DNA of 64,000 bases from Tolypothrix bouteillei VB521301. Lineage in GTDB: Bacteria; Cyanobacteriota; Cyanobacteriia; Cyanobacteriales; Nostocaceae. Shown piece after piece: positions 51,817-61,279 of this stretch. The DNA is taken from NCBI RefSeq assembly GCF_000760695.4, contig NZ_JHEG04000002.1:62001-126000 (forward strand). The letters are read 5' to 3'. Each line of letters begins with the position of its first letter. The first letter of the stretch is position 1. The position numbers and the translations under genes were made by a program. The notes beneath the pieces were generated by a model. The model did not search any database, had not been told where the DNA came from, and saw nothing but the letters and a program-made list of their open reading frames with translations.

Positions 51817-52210
51817 ATTTTAATTACAAAGTCTTTCAAAAAAGATGGCTATATCTTTGGCTGATTTAAAAATTTAGATTTTGCTAACTCATAAACTTAA
51901 TGAAACAGACTACTAGGTGAAATTTGAATATTCTCAGTATAACAGAGAGAATACAAGGACAGTTAAGGCATTTAAGCAAATTTTTGAGACAGTTAAGAAA
52001 AGTTTTCAAGGTAGAAAGCTATTATCATAACTATTAAAAAATCTTTGCAATACACTGATTATCTATAGATTTACAAAGATATGTATTTTCACTTTTTTTA
52101 AAGTGGCATCGGAAAGCTCACAAGGTGTATGCAGACACTTGTAGAGAGCAGCGCATGACGAGTAATACCAAATCCGCGTCTTGCACCCCCTTTATAATCT
52201 AGTCCTTATT
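51817..52210. other. Intergenic region between MscS channel and aldo/keto reductase genes
   Basis: About 394 A/T-rich bases. I see no gene, repeat or clear regulatory site in it. Confidence 0.5.
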
Positions 52211-53254
52211 TTACGCCCATTCCCGGAAAAAACTGCTATCCTGCCAAGCAGAAGCAGTACGTTGTTCGATCGCCTGTAATTCCCGAGATGAAAGTGACTG
52301 AAAAGCGCTAGCGACTCTTACATTTTGCTCCAGTAAGTTTATATCCTCTGCAGCAATAATACAACAGTGAACGCCCGGTTGAGAGAGAGCATATCCCATC
52401 GCTTGCTGCATTCCGTCCAAAATACCGGGTTTAAACAGACGACCGTAAGCAGGAACTTTCATCGCAATGATACCAGTGTTATTTTTTTGTGCCACGGGTA
52501 GCACACCTGTAATAAACGGGCTCGGAGTATGTTTGTCAGCAGCATTGATGGGGATAAGAGCAGTATCAAATGGATAGCGGCGAAGTGCTTGGGCGATAAT
52601 TGCGGGGTTATTGTGTCCCGTAATACCAACAAAGCGCACTATTTTTTGCTCTTTTGCTTCCCGTGCTGCTCTAATTGCACCATGTTTGGAATTGAAAATA
52701 GCATCCAAATTCCAGTCAAAGGAAACAGAGTGAAACTGCCATAAGTCAAGATAATCAGTTTTTAAACGTTTGAGAGATTGCTCCAATTCTTGCCATGCGC
52801 GATCGCGATCTCTCGCATTGCTCTTACTTGCCAAAAATATTTCTTTGCGATGGGGTGGTAAAACTTTCCCCAAACGTTCTTCACTTGGTCCGTAATTAGA
52901 CGCCGTATCAAAGTAACGAATTCCCAGTTCATATGCTCGTTCAATAATTGCTATGGAGTTAGCTTCTTCCTCTTCTTGGGGACGAGACAGAGGCGATGCA
53001 GATCCTCCCAAACCAAGGATGGGTACTGTTACACCTGTGCGACCCAAAACTCTTTGCGGCATTTTTTCTAAAGGCGCATGAGAGACCGAGGTAGATGCAC
53101 CCTGAGAGTTCAGATCTGGCGTAGAAGTGGAATTTGCCGACGGTTCCACCGTGGAAGTGGTCAGTTGCTGACATGCTGAATTGCCCACAATTCCACCAGC
53201 AACAGCCACGCTAGTTTTCAGAAAATTGCGCCTAGTTGTCTTGGTGTTTATCAT
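52211..53254 (-). CDS. Aldo/keto reductase with Tat signal
   Basis: 347 residues. The N-terminus (TTRRNFLKTSVAVAGGIVG) is a twin-arginine signal followed by SACQQL, a possible lipobox, so the enzyme may be exported and lipid-anchored. After a Ser/Thr-rich linker (about 35-60), the AKR barrel runs to the end, with VLGRTGVTVPILGLGGSAS, RYFDTASNYGPSEERLGKVL (Asp and Tyr of the tetrad) and DYLDLWQFHSV. The usual catalytic Lys is in EIFLASKSNA. It reduces carbonyls with NAD(P)H; an exported AKR is unusual because it would need cofactor outside. Confidence 0.9.
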   Translation of the reverse strand: MINTKTTRRNFLKTSVAVAGGIVGNSACQQLTTSTVEPSANSTSTPDLNSQGASTSVSHAPLEKMPQRVLGRTGVTVPILGLGGSASPLSRPQEEEEANSIAIIERAYELGIRYFDTASNYGPSEERLGKVLPPHRKEIFLASKSNARDRDRAWQELEQSLKRLKTDYLDLWQFHSVSFDWNLDAIFNSKHGAIRAAREAKEQKIVRFVGITGHNNPAIIAQALRRYPFDTALIPINAADKHTPSPFITGVLPVAQKNNTGIIAMKVPAYGRLFKPGILDGMQQAMGYALSQPGVHCCIIAAEDINLLEQNVRVASAFQSLSSRELQAIEQRTASAWQDSSFFREWA

Positions 53255-53435
53255 AGTGTCATCTATATTTTGGATTTTGGATTAACAAGGGTTTACTTAG
53301 ACTTCATTTCATCCAACTACCAGTTGCATCCTTGTTTGAATTGCTGACACTATTTTCTATGTCACTTGTCAATCAAAAAATCTATCCTCCGATACTATCT
53401 TAAAAAGTTTAACAATTTGAATCTTAAATCCAAAA

Positions 53436-55334
53436 TCATTTCCGCAAATCTGCATCCCAAACACCGATATAAATTTGGTCTTGATTGTTGCGTTCTATCA
53501 CTCCTTTTATGCTGCCAAGATTAAAAGAATACCGATTCTTTTGACGATCGTAAACTTTTTGTAACCCTTGCTTAATTTCACTAGAAGCACTTCCTCCCAG
53601 CATTCCTTGTAATGTATTTTTCATTACATCCGGCTCAACAGCTTGAGCAAAAGCTACCTCTGTTTGGCGCAGAACTCCCGTTCTACGATCGAATAAATAG
53701 CCAAGGTCAATGCGGTTTGGTTCTAAGTTGTAAAGATAAGCACGAGTATTCCACAAACCCCTGGAACGCTTTCTAGGTTCTCCTAAAGTCGATCGCACGG
53801 AATCTTCAGGAGTACCAACAGGGAATGCAGGAACATTGCTACTGCTTGTGTTAGCAGTAGCAACTTTTTGCTTTTCTTCCTCTTGTTGTTGTTTTTCCTC
53901 TTTTGGAGGTTCCGGATCCGAAGGTTGTTCGGATGTGGGAGTTTCGGATCGCTCTTCTTGTTGTGGTGCGGATGCAACAGGTGCTTGAGATTCTTCTGCT
54001 TGTGGAGTTTGCTCTGGAGCTGGTTGAGATGTGGATGCTTCCTCTTGTTCTTGAGGTGCAGGATCTTCTGTAGGTTGAGAAGGTGTAGAATTTTCTACTG
54101 GCTGTGTCGGGGGATCGTTAACGACTGGGTTGGCTGCAACTGGTGCTGGAGGCGGGACAACAACTCTAGGACGCCTGTTAGATTCAGTTGGGGTAGCCAC
54201 TGATGTTGGTGAAGGCGTTGGAGTTGTAATATTTGCTTCTGGAGCTTGTCTGGTGACAGGTGATGTTGCAACAGAATCTTCCGGCTCTGGTTGGCGGTTT
54301 ATGCTGGCGATCGCCATCGCTCCAATCAAGCTACCTACAACCAAACTCCCTGCAATCCAGGCTGGTTTCTGCCAATTAGGAGAAGAGATCGTTGGATGTT
54401 TGATATGATTTGGATGGAGTTGGGTATTTTGGGCAGAAGCCGCAGCACCTGTAGATAAGGGAATTGTAGCTTGTCCCGTCACCGATTGTGGGGTAATGGT
54501 TGGCGGAACGGTTACAGATTGCAAGGCGTGTAACATTTTGCTAGCAGTTGTGTAGCGATCGCCTGCATTCTGCTTGATAGCGCGATCGATAATTTCTGCC
54601 AAACTTAAGGACACTCCAGGAGCGTACTGACGCCAAATAATTGCACCTGTTTGAGGATGGGTTTCCAATTCGTAAGGACGTTTTCCAGTCAGTAAATAGA
54701 TCGCTGTTATTCCCAAACTGTATATGTCGGTAGCATAAACCGGGCGTCCAATAGCTTGTTCGCTAGACATATACCCCGGAGTCCCAATGATAATCGATTG
54801 CGTTAGGTTTCCAGAAGTCGTCGCGACGGAACGTATTGTTTCTTTAACCGCACCAAAATCGATGAGAACTGGTTTGCTATTTAAAGAGCGAAGAATAATA
54901 TTTTCAGGTTTAATATCTCGGTGGATAATACCTTTACTGTGGACATAATCTAAAACAGATAGCAGACTCAATAAAATCGCTCTAACTTCTATTTCGCTCA
55001 ACGCTCCCTTAGCGTTGACAACATCTGTCAAAGTGTCACCTTGAATCCACTCTTGAACCAAGTAAAACTGCCCTTGTTCTAAAAAATAGGCGTATAGCTT
55101 GGGAATTTGCTCGCTTCCTTCACCCAAAAATTCTAAGGTAGCTGCTTCTCGCTCAAACCGCTGTTGAATCATTTGGTAAGTTTTCGGGTCTTTTGTTACC
55201 GGTTTGAGTTGCTTGATTACGCAGCGACGGCGAGAAGGCATATGGACATCCTCAGCCAAAAAGGTGTCACCAAATCCTCCAGATCCCAGCACCTGGATAA
55301 CTTGATACCGATTGTTCAGCAGCTTTGTTGTCAT
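53436..55334 (-). CDS. Membrane-anchored serine/threonine protein kinase (1)
   Basis: About 632 residues from MTTKLLNNRYQVIQVLGSGG; an upstream ATG at 55358 adds eight residues. The Hanks-type kinase domain (1-about 270) has GSGGFGDTF, catalytic HRDIKPEN, DFGAVKE and GTPGYMSSEQ. A juxtamembrane Ser/Thr/Pro part leads to one TM segment (WIAGSLVVGSLIGAMAIASI). A long Pro/Gln/Glu/Ser-rich linker and a C-terminal extracytoplasmic domain (PVGTPEDSVRSTLGEPRKRS and on) follow. It is similar in layout to the kinase just upstream and on the same strand, with which it may share ancestry. Its substrates are unknown. Confidence 0.92.
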   Translation of the reverse strand: MTTKLLNNRYQVIQVLGSGGFGDTFLAEDVHMPSRRRCVIKQLKPVTKDPKTYQMIQQRFEREAATLEFLGEGSEQIPKLYAYFLEQGQFYLVQEWIQGDTLTDVVNAKGALSEIEVRAILLSLLSVLDYVHSKGIIHRDIKPENIILRSLNSKPVLIDFGAVKETIRSVATTSGNLTQSIIIGTPGYMSSEQAIGRPVYATDIYSLGITAIYLLTGKRPYELETHPQTGAIIWRQYAPGVSLSLAEIIDRAIKQNAGDRYTTASKMLHALQSVTVPPTITPQSVTGQATIPLSTGAAASAQNTQLHPNHIKHPTISSPNWQKPAWIAGSLVVGSLIGAMAIASINRQPEPEDSVATSPVTRQAPEANITTPTPSPTSVATPTESNRRPRVVVPPPAPVAANPVVNDPPTQPVENSTPSQPTEDPAPQEQEEASTSQPAPEQTPQAEESQAPVASAPQQEERSETPTSEQPSDPEPPKEEKQQQEEEKQKVATANTSSSNVPAFPVGTPEDSVRSTLGEPRKRSRGLWNTRAYLYNLEPNRIDLGYLFDRRTGVLRQTEVAFAQAVEPDVMKNTLQGMLGGSASSEIKQGLQKVYDRQKNRYSFNLGSIKGVIERNNQDQIYIGVWDADLRK

Positions 55335-55419
55335 ACTGAAATTAAAGCCCTCACCCAACTTAGACTAGGATAACGCACGCTGCCAATGTAGCTTAAACTG
55401 TTAAACAAGGCAAAACATT

Positions 55420-56988
55420 TTATCTTGCATCAGCTATAATCCATTTGCTGTTTTGAGCATCCCACAAAAGGAAAAACCGCACGGAACCGGGAACGGCTTT
55501 TCCCGTTTTCATAAAGTATCTTAATTGAGCGCTCACTGTTGCTGTTTCCGTACCTGCTTCCACTAAATTGACTTGTTCGAGTTCGACACTTTGAACTTGT
55601 CCCCCCCACCAATCAATGTAGGAAAGGTAGCCATTTGGGTGAAGCCGTTTGTTGTTTTGGTAAGTAGGAGACAGTTGATTCCATGAAGTTTGATACTCAC
55701 CTCGATTAATTGTTGAGTAATAATTTTGAATTGCCTGTTCTGGTGATGGTTTATCAGCTGAAGGTGATGGTGGATCGCTAACTTGAGATGGTATTGTTTC
55801 AGGAACTTGCCTTTGTTGGGTTGCTACTGTTTCTTGAGGTTCCTCGGAAGGTTCTGCTGAGGGTTGAATGGATGATTGGGTTTGCTGTACCGATGGTTGT
55901 TGTACTTGTTGCAGAGATTTTTGCCAATTAAACACTACAAAAACAGCAGTCCCAATAGCAACAGTCACACCGATAGCAGCCAACAAACTACCGACAAAAG
56001 TGCCATCGAACCACCCAGATGGTCTGCTACTTTGAGAGGAAGGTTGTGAGGATTGCGCCGGACTCACAGAAACGGTTTGTTGGGGTGTAGGGTTAGGTGG
56101 TGTGGTGGGAACTTGCGGGTGGATGTAAGGAACAGTGGGTGCAACTCCCGGAACTGTGGGTGCAACTGGTACTGTTCCAGTCTGCAAAGCTTGTAGCATT
56201 TCTCTAGCGCTGGCAAAGCGATCGCGCGTACTAAATTGAATTGCCTTTTCCAGAACTGCTGCAAAACTCGGCGTCACACTCAAAGCATATTGTCTCCACA
56301 AAACAGCACCTGTGGCGGGATCGGTGCCTAACTCTTGAGGAGATTTGCCTGTCAGCAAATAAATAGCTGTCAGTCCCAAACTGTAGATATCGCTAGCGAA
56401 CATGGGACGACCAACCGATTGCTCGCTGGGCATATATCCGGGCGTTCCAATCACAATTGATTTGGTGGAATTGCCAGAAGGTGTCATGACTGTTCCTACA
56501 GTTTCTTTAACGGCACCAAAATCAATTAAAATTGGTTGCCCATCCCGATGACGAATCAGAATATTTTCTGGCTTGATGTCGCGATGAACAATACCTTTAT
56601 TGTGAACAAATTCCAGTACTGGCAAAATACTGGTTAAAATTTCTTTCACAGAACTCTCACTCAGCAGACCTTGTTGTTGCACCTTTGCTGTCAGTGTTTG
56701 TCCTTCAATATACTCTTGGACTAAGTAGAATTGACCGTCTTCTGAGAAGTAAGCGTACAAGCAGGGAATTTGGCTGCTACCATCTCCAAGGTCTTCTAGA
56801 ATTGCTGCTTCGCGTTGGAATCGCTGCTGTACTAGCTCGTAGACTTGAGGATTATCCTGAATTGGCTTCAATTGTTTGATAACACAGCGGCGCTGTGAGG
56901 GCATTTGGGTATCTTCTGCCAAGAATGTTTCACCAAATCCTCCACTCCCCAAAGTGCGAAGAACTCGATAGCGATTGTTAAGCAGCAT
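55420..56988 (-). CDS. Membrane-anchored serine/threonine protein kinase (2)
   Basis: 522 residues from MLLNNRYRVLRTLGSGGFGE; a frame extending to 57168 has 60 extra residues without family character and was not used. The kinase domain (1-about 270) contains GSGGFGETF, HRDIKPEN, DFGAVKE and GTPGYMPSEQ. A Pro/Thr/Gln linker, one TM segment (SLLAAIGVTVAIGTAVFVVF) and a Pro/Glu/Gln linker lead to an NTF2-like C-terminal domain (PEQAIQNYYSTINRGEYQTS, WDAQNSKWIIADAR) outside the cytoplasm. The kinase domain closely resembles that of the neighbour downstream, so these are tandem paralogues with different sensor tails. Confidence 0.92.
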   Translation of the reverse strand: MLLNNRYRVLRTLGSGGFGETFLAEDTQMPSQRRCVIKQLKPIQDNPQVYELVQQRFQREAAILEDLGDGSSQIPCLYAYFSEDGQFYLVQEYIEGQTLTAKVQQQGLLSESSVKEILTSILPVLEFVHNKGIVHRDIKPENILIRHRDGQPILIDFGAVKETVGTVMTPSGNSTKSIVIGTPGYMPSEQSVGRPMFASDIYSLGLTAIYLLTGKSPQELGTDPATGAVLWRQYALSVTPSFAAVLEKAIQFSTRDRFASAREMLQALQTGTVPVAPTVPGVAPTVPYIHPQVPTTPPNPTPQQTVSVSPAQSSQPSSQSSRPSGWFDGTFVGSLLAAIGVTVAIGTAVFVVFNWQKSLQQVQQPSVQQTQSSIQPSAEPSEEPQETVATQQRQVPETIPSQVSDPPSPSADKPSPEQAIQNYYSTINRGEYQTSWNQLSPTYQNNKRLHPNGYLSYIDWWGGQVQSVELEQVNLVEAGTETATVSAQLRYFMKTGKAVPGSVRFFLLWDAQNSKWIIADAR

Positions 56989-57218
56989 AACAGTGAACAG
57001 GGATCGGTGACCGATAATCGGTGGTCGAGAAAAGGGTATATTGTTTGATATTTTACTCGTTTTTTTGATATTTGATGTCTGTTTGAGTTTTAAAATATAC
57101 GCAGTAGGGCGGGGATTGTCCACCAAAAGCCTTATATGGTAGGCAATGCTCGCACTACAGTACTTCAAACTTTTTATAAATCATTTATGATTCCTATATT
57201 GCCAGTCAATTCAGTGGA

Positions 57219-58421
57219 ATGACTAAAATTAGCAAAGCCTTTTTATCAACGCTAGCACTTCTTTTGAGTGGTATCGGTCTTTTTTTAAGTGCTTGGATTT
57301 TCCTTCCTGCACCGACTATGCTTTTACTGACTTTAGCTGTAGGCGCACCAGAAGTCTGTCCTTGGTTATTCGTATTCAACGCGATCGCTTTTTTGCTTGC
57401 TTGGTTGTGGATTTACCAACCTCGCCTTAAGTCCCTAGCTTGTATTGTGAGTTTCCTGGGATTGCTGATTTGTGGATTGGAGTTGGCGACAATACCACAC
57501 ACTCAAACGCAGATGGGAGATGCGATCGCATTGGGTTTGGGGACAAATTATCTCGAAAAGGTTCCCGTAGAAATCGGGGCAAAAATGCGATCGCAGCCCT
57601 TTAATCTGACAGATTCCTTTGTGGGGATTCATCGCAATCGCACGCGTCATCAAACAGGTATCCGCTTTGCCAATTCCAATGGCGTCCCGCTCAGTATGGA
57701 AGTTTACCAACCTTTACAAGTGGGGAAATATCCAGCACTGGTTGTCATTTACGGTGGTGCGTGGCAAAGGGGTAGCCCAAGTGCAAATCCCGAATTCAAT
57801 CAATACATGGCATCTCGTGGATATACGGTATTTGCAATTGATTACCGCCATGCACCCCAATACCGCTTTCCCGCCCAATTAGAAGATGTGCGTGCAGCCC
57901 TCAATTTTATCCGCACCCACGCAATAGAGTATGAAGCGGATGTAGAAAGGATGGTGTTGTTGGGGCGATCGTCTGGCGCACACTTGGCAATGCTAGCTGC
58001 TTATCAACCTGATGCACCGCCACTCCGCGCTGTTATTAACTATTACGGACCAGTGAACCTTGCTGAAGGATACAAAGATCCGCCTTCACCCGATCCTATT
58101 AATGTTCGTCGGGTTTTGGAAGCATTTTTAGGTGGTACGCCCCAAGAACTTCCCAAACAGTATGAGATTGCTTCACCAGTTCATTACGTAACACGCCCGT
58201 TACCGCCAACACTCTTAGTTTATGGCGATCGCGACCACATAGTGCAGGCAAAATTTGGACGGCGGATGTATCAACGCTTGCTGAAGTCCAACACTACGGC
58301 TGTGTACTTAGAAATTCCTCGGGCAGAACACGCTTTTGATGCGGTTTTCAATGGTGTGAGCAATCAATTGGCACTATACTATACTGAAAGATTTTTAGCG
58401 TGGGCATTTTTTAGCCAATAA
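57219..58421 (+). CDS. Membrane-bound alpha/beta hydrolase (lipase/esterase-like)
   Basis: 400 residues. Three N-terminal membrane segments (FLSTLALLLSGIGLFLSAW, CPWLFVFNAIAFLLAWLW, LACIVSFLGLLICGLEL) precede an alpha/beta-hydrolase domain from about residue 145. It has the oxyanion element VVIYGGAWQRG, the nucleophile in GRSSGAHLAM, and downstream acid and base in YGDRDHIV and RAEHAFD. The layout fits the BD-FAE/hormone-sensitive-lipase-like group. The substrate is unknown. It is divergent from the Ser/Thr kinase genes. Confidence 0.88.
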   Translation: MTKISKAFLSTLALLLSGIGLFLSAWIFLPAPTMLLLTLAVGAPEVCPWLFVFNAIAFLLAWLWIYQPRLKSLACIVSFLGLLICGLELATIPHTQTQMGDAIALGLGTNYLEKVPVEIGAKMRSQPFNLTDSFVGIHRNRTRHQTGIRFANSNGVPLSMEVYQPLQVGKYPALVVIYGGAWQRGSPSANPEFNQYMASRGYTVFAIDYRHAPQYRFPAQLEDVRAALNFIRTHAIEYEADVERMVLLGRSSGAHLAMLAAYQPDAPPLRAVINYYGPVNLAEGYKDPPSPDPINVRRVLEAFLGGTPQELPKQYEIASPVHYVTRPLPPTLLVYGDRDHIVQAKFGRRMYQRLLKSNTTAVYLEIPRAEHAFDAVFNGVSNQLALYYTERFLAWAFFSQ

Positions 58422-58559
58422 TTACAGAGATCTCAAAATGAGAACTTATGTACTATAAATGCTTTTACAAAGAATCTCTTGGAGGTTTGTTTTAGAGAGT
58501 ACATTGACTATTTGCTATATTAAAAAACAGAGAATTTTTAAGTAAAGACATGACTAAAT

Positions 58560-58668
58560 AATTTGTAATTCGTAATAAAAATGAGAATTACGAATTGAGT
58601 TCGCGATCGTGACTTAGCGTGTGGCTCGTCTATAGCGTGGGCGGAGCCCGTATTACGAATTACGAATT
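58560..58668. repeat. 109-bp element with 18-bp terminal inverted repeats before recD2
   Basis: Bases 58560-58577 (AATTTGTAATTCGTAATA) and 58651-58668 (TATTACGAATTACGAATT) are inverted copies with one mismatch. The inside carries CGTAATTCG-like copies and the string GTGGGCGGAGCCCG, frequent in Nostocales repeats. The element ends next to GGAG, 13-14 bases before the recD2-like ATG. Confidence 0.6.
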
Positions 58669-58681
58669 GGAGCAAAGCAAC

Positions 58682-60982
58682 ATGACTGCTTTTTCCCAGG
58701 TTAATCAACTCCCGATCTTGACTGAAGCAGAAATGCTGCAATACCTATCGAGTGGAATTTTTAGGGGAATAGGCAAAAAAACAGCTTTAAAACTCGTAGA
58801 ACACTTTGGGAGTCATACCTTACTGATTTTAGACCGAGAACCCGAGAAACTTCATGAGGTTCCAGGGCTTAATAATTATAGGATTCAAAATATTATCCAA
58901 GCATGGTCTGAAAGCAAATCCGATCCCAACTTAGGGGTCGTAGCTAAACTTTTGGGAGTTGGAGCATCGCTTAACTTAACTTTAAAAATTTGCGAACATT
59001 ACGGTCAGAAAACCGAGTCAGTCTTGAGAGAAAATCCATATCGGTTAATTGATGATATTGATGGGATTGGGTTCAAAACTGCTGACGAATTGGCATTATT
59101 GCTGGGAACACCAGAAACAAGTGAAAAGCGATATGAAAAAGGGCTCATACAAGCCTTAAAAGATGCGCTGCTTGAAGGTCACTGCTTTTTACCTGAATTT
59201 CAAATTATTAAGAAAGCTATATTTCTATTAAAACGTCCCACACACGAACCCGAACCTGAATCTCTAAAAAGAGTGTTAAACGGGCTAATTGAGAATAAGG
59301 TATTGGTACAAGGTATTATACCAAATAGCATTTATCTAAAAGCTGCTTATCGAGCCGAAGTCTCAGTAGCATTCCAAATTAAAGCTTTACTCAATCAGAA
59401 AAAAAACTCAACCGAACACTTAGAACAATGGCTGACAGAGGATCAAAATGAGGATCATCGTGAGTTATCGCGTTTAAGTCAAGAGCAAATTAATGCTTTA
59501 TACATGGCAGAACGCAACCCTATTAGCATCCTTACGGGTGGTCCCGGTCGTGGGAAAACTCACGTTCTAAAAACGTTGGTAGATTGGCTTCGTTTTAAGA
59601 AAGCTTTGTTTGCGCTTGTTGCTCCTACAGGGAAAGCTGCCAATCGGATGCAAACTGCAACTGATGCGGAGGCACTGACAATCCACAGACTGTTACAGTG
59701 GCGGGGGAAGGAGCAATCTTTTCTGTACAACGAGCAAAATCTATTGAATATAGATTGGTTAATTGTTGATGAATTTTCAATGGTGGATTTATTCCTATTC
59801 AATTCTTTATTAAAAGCATTACCTCTCACCACAAAAATTCTGCTTGTTGGTGATTCCGACCAATTGCCTAGCGTTGGTGCTGGGATGGTATTAAGAGATT
59901 TGATAAATTCGGAATTAATTCCAACAACACGCCTGGAAACTATATTCCGACAGAAACATGAAAGTGCAATTATCTATGCAGCTAGCGATGTTAATCTAGG
60001 AAAGGTTCCGGCACTTCACAACTTTACTCGCGTATCCCAATGGATGGATATAGGGGACTGCGCGATTTTAAAAACAGAATCAGCACAAGAAACTGCCAGT
60101 ACCATTGTGGAATTAGTCAAATCAATGGCAGCAGAAAACGTTAATTTAAAGCAACAAGTTATGGTACTTGCTCCTCAAAAAGAAGGTGCAGCTGGAGTTT
60201 ATAATCTCAATAAACTTTTACAACCTGTTTTTAACCCTCAACAACCCAATCAACCCGAGGTAGTGGTTGGTTCTGTTACTTATAGAGTGGGCGATAGGAT
60301 AATACAACTAAAAAATAGATACGACACATCGCCAGCCGTTATGAATGGTGAAAGTGGAGAAGTCATTGGCGTAGATCCAGAAAAAAAGATTGTTAAAGTT
60401 TTTTTTGATGGAGGTGCCCTTGTTGATTATTCTGCTGGTAAGTTTGAGGAGATAATCCATGCCTTTACCATAACCTGTCATAAAAGTCAGGGTAGTGAAT
60501 TCCAATACGTGATTTTTCCGTTACTAAAATCAAACTATCTCATGCTGACTCGTCAGCTGCTATATACAACAATGACTCGCGCTCAAGGCACGTTCATTGC
60601 AGTTGGGCAAGAAGAAGCCTTGAGAATTGCTGTAACTACGGATAGACCAGCGCGACGGCTTACAGGATTAATTAATTTCCTAATATCTCCTTTTGAGGAG
60701 CTTAACCAAACTTTTTCTGAGATAAAAAGTAGCAAAAATACTGCAACTCGTGCAAATTTAATCACCATTGCTAGTAGATTACAAGAAATGGGACTTGAAG
60801 CAACTCAAGGGCAAATGACCGCTATAGGAACTCTCGTACTAAAACTGTATGAAGACAGATACGGGCATCGACCTTGCAAACAGCTAGAACAAGTGGGTAA
60901 ATTTAAATTTAAAACTTATCACTATGAATTACACGCACTTGACTTAATTAACTCTGCTATCGATCTCGTTTTTAAGAATTGA
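58682..60982 (+). CDS. RecD2-like SF1 DNA helicase
   Basis: 766 residues from MTAFSQVNQLPILTEAEM at 58682; the frame is open 21 codons upstream through a repeat and was not used. The N-terminal helix-hairpin-helix region (FRGIGKKTALKLVEHFG, DDIDGIGFKTADELALLLG) is typical of RecD2. The helicase core has Walker A GGPGRGKT (near 287-294; Arg replaces the usual Thr), DEFSMVD for motif II, LVGDSDQLPSVGAG, AFTITCHKSQGSEF and YTTMTRAQ. RecD2 is a 5'-to-3' helicase acting in DNA repair without RecBC. An inverted-repeat element abuts the 5' side. Confidence 0.9.
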   Translation: MTAFSQVNQLPILTEAEMLQYLSSGIFRGIGKKTALKLVEHFGSHTLLILDREPEKLHEVPGLNNYRIQNIIQAWSESKSDPNLGVVAKLLGVGASLNLTLKICEHYGQKTESVLRENPYRLIDDIDGIGFKTADELALLLGTPETSEKRYEKGLIQALKDALLEGHCFLPEFQIIKKAIFLLKRPTHEPEPESLKRVLNGLIENKVLVQGIIPNSIYLKAAYRAEVSVAFQIKALLNQKKNSTEHLEQWLTEDQNEDHRELSRLSQEQINALYMAERNPISILTGGPGRGKTHVLKTLVDWLRFKKALFALVAPTGKAANRMQTATDAEALTIHRLLQWRGKEQSFLYNEQNLLNIDWLIVDEFSMVDLFLFNSLLKALPLTTKILLVGDSDQLPSVGAGMVLRDLINSELIPTTRLETIFRQKHESAIIYAASDVNLGKVPALHNFTRVSQWMDIGDCAILKTESAQETASTIVELVKSMAAENVNLKQQVMVLAPQKEGAAGVYNLNKLLQPVFNPQQPNQPEVVVGSVTYRVGDRIIQLKNRYDTSPAVMNGESGEVIGVDPEKKIVKVFFDGGALVDYSAGKFEEIIHAFTITCHKSQGSEFQYVIFPLLKSNYLMLTRQLLYTTMTRAQGTFIAVGQEEALRIAVTTDRPARRLTGLINFLISPFEELNQTFSEIKSSKNTATRANLITIASRLQEMGLEATQGQMTAIGTLVLKLYEDRYGHRPCKQLEQVGKFKFKTYHYELHALDLINSAIDLVFKN

Positions 60983-61279
60983 AGGAGGCAGAGGGCAGAG
61001 GGCAGAAGGTAGGCAAACACTTTATGTCATCAGATATATGTAGCGAACGACAGTAGCGATTAACTTAAGCATTAGGAAAATGTGCTCTTGGATCTTGCAA
61101 AGTCTCAAAGGCTCACCAACCTGTTGTGCTGTCATCTTTAGGCAAAAGTCTAAACCCGGACATTAGGGCAACACGAGAGCGCGAAGTTGACAAGCGAATG
61201 AGGCATTCGGAAGATCTCGTCGAGCTAATTGTCTGAAAAATAGCAAAAGGGATAGTGTCAGTATGGGAGATAGGGCTTT

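Noticed and set aside
61087..61237. Short plus-strand frame ending EDLVELIV before the DUF62-like gene
   Set aside because: About 35-50 codons, weak starts and no recognisable family.
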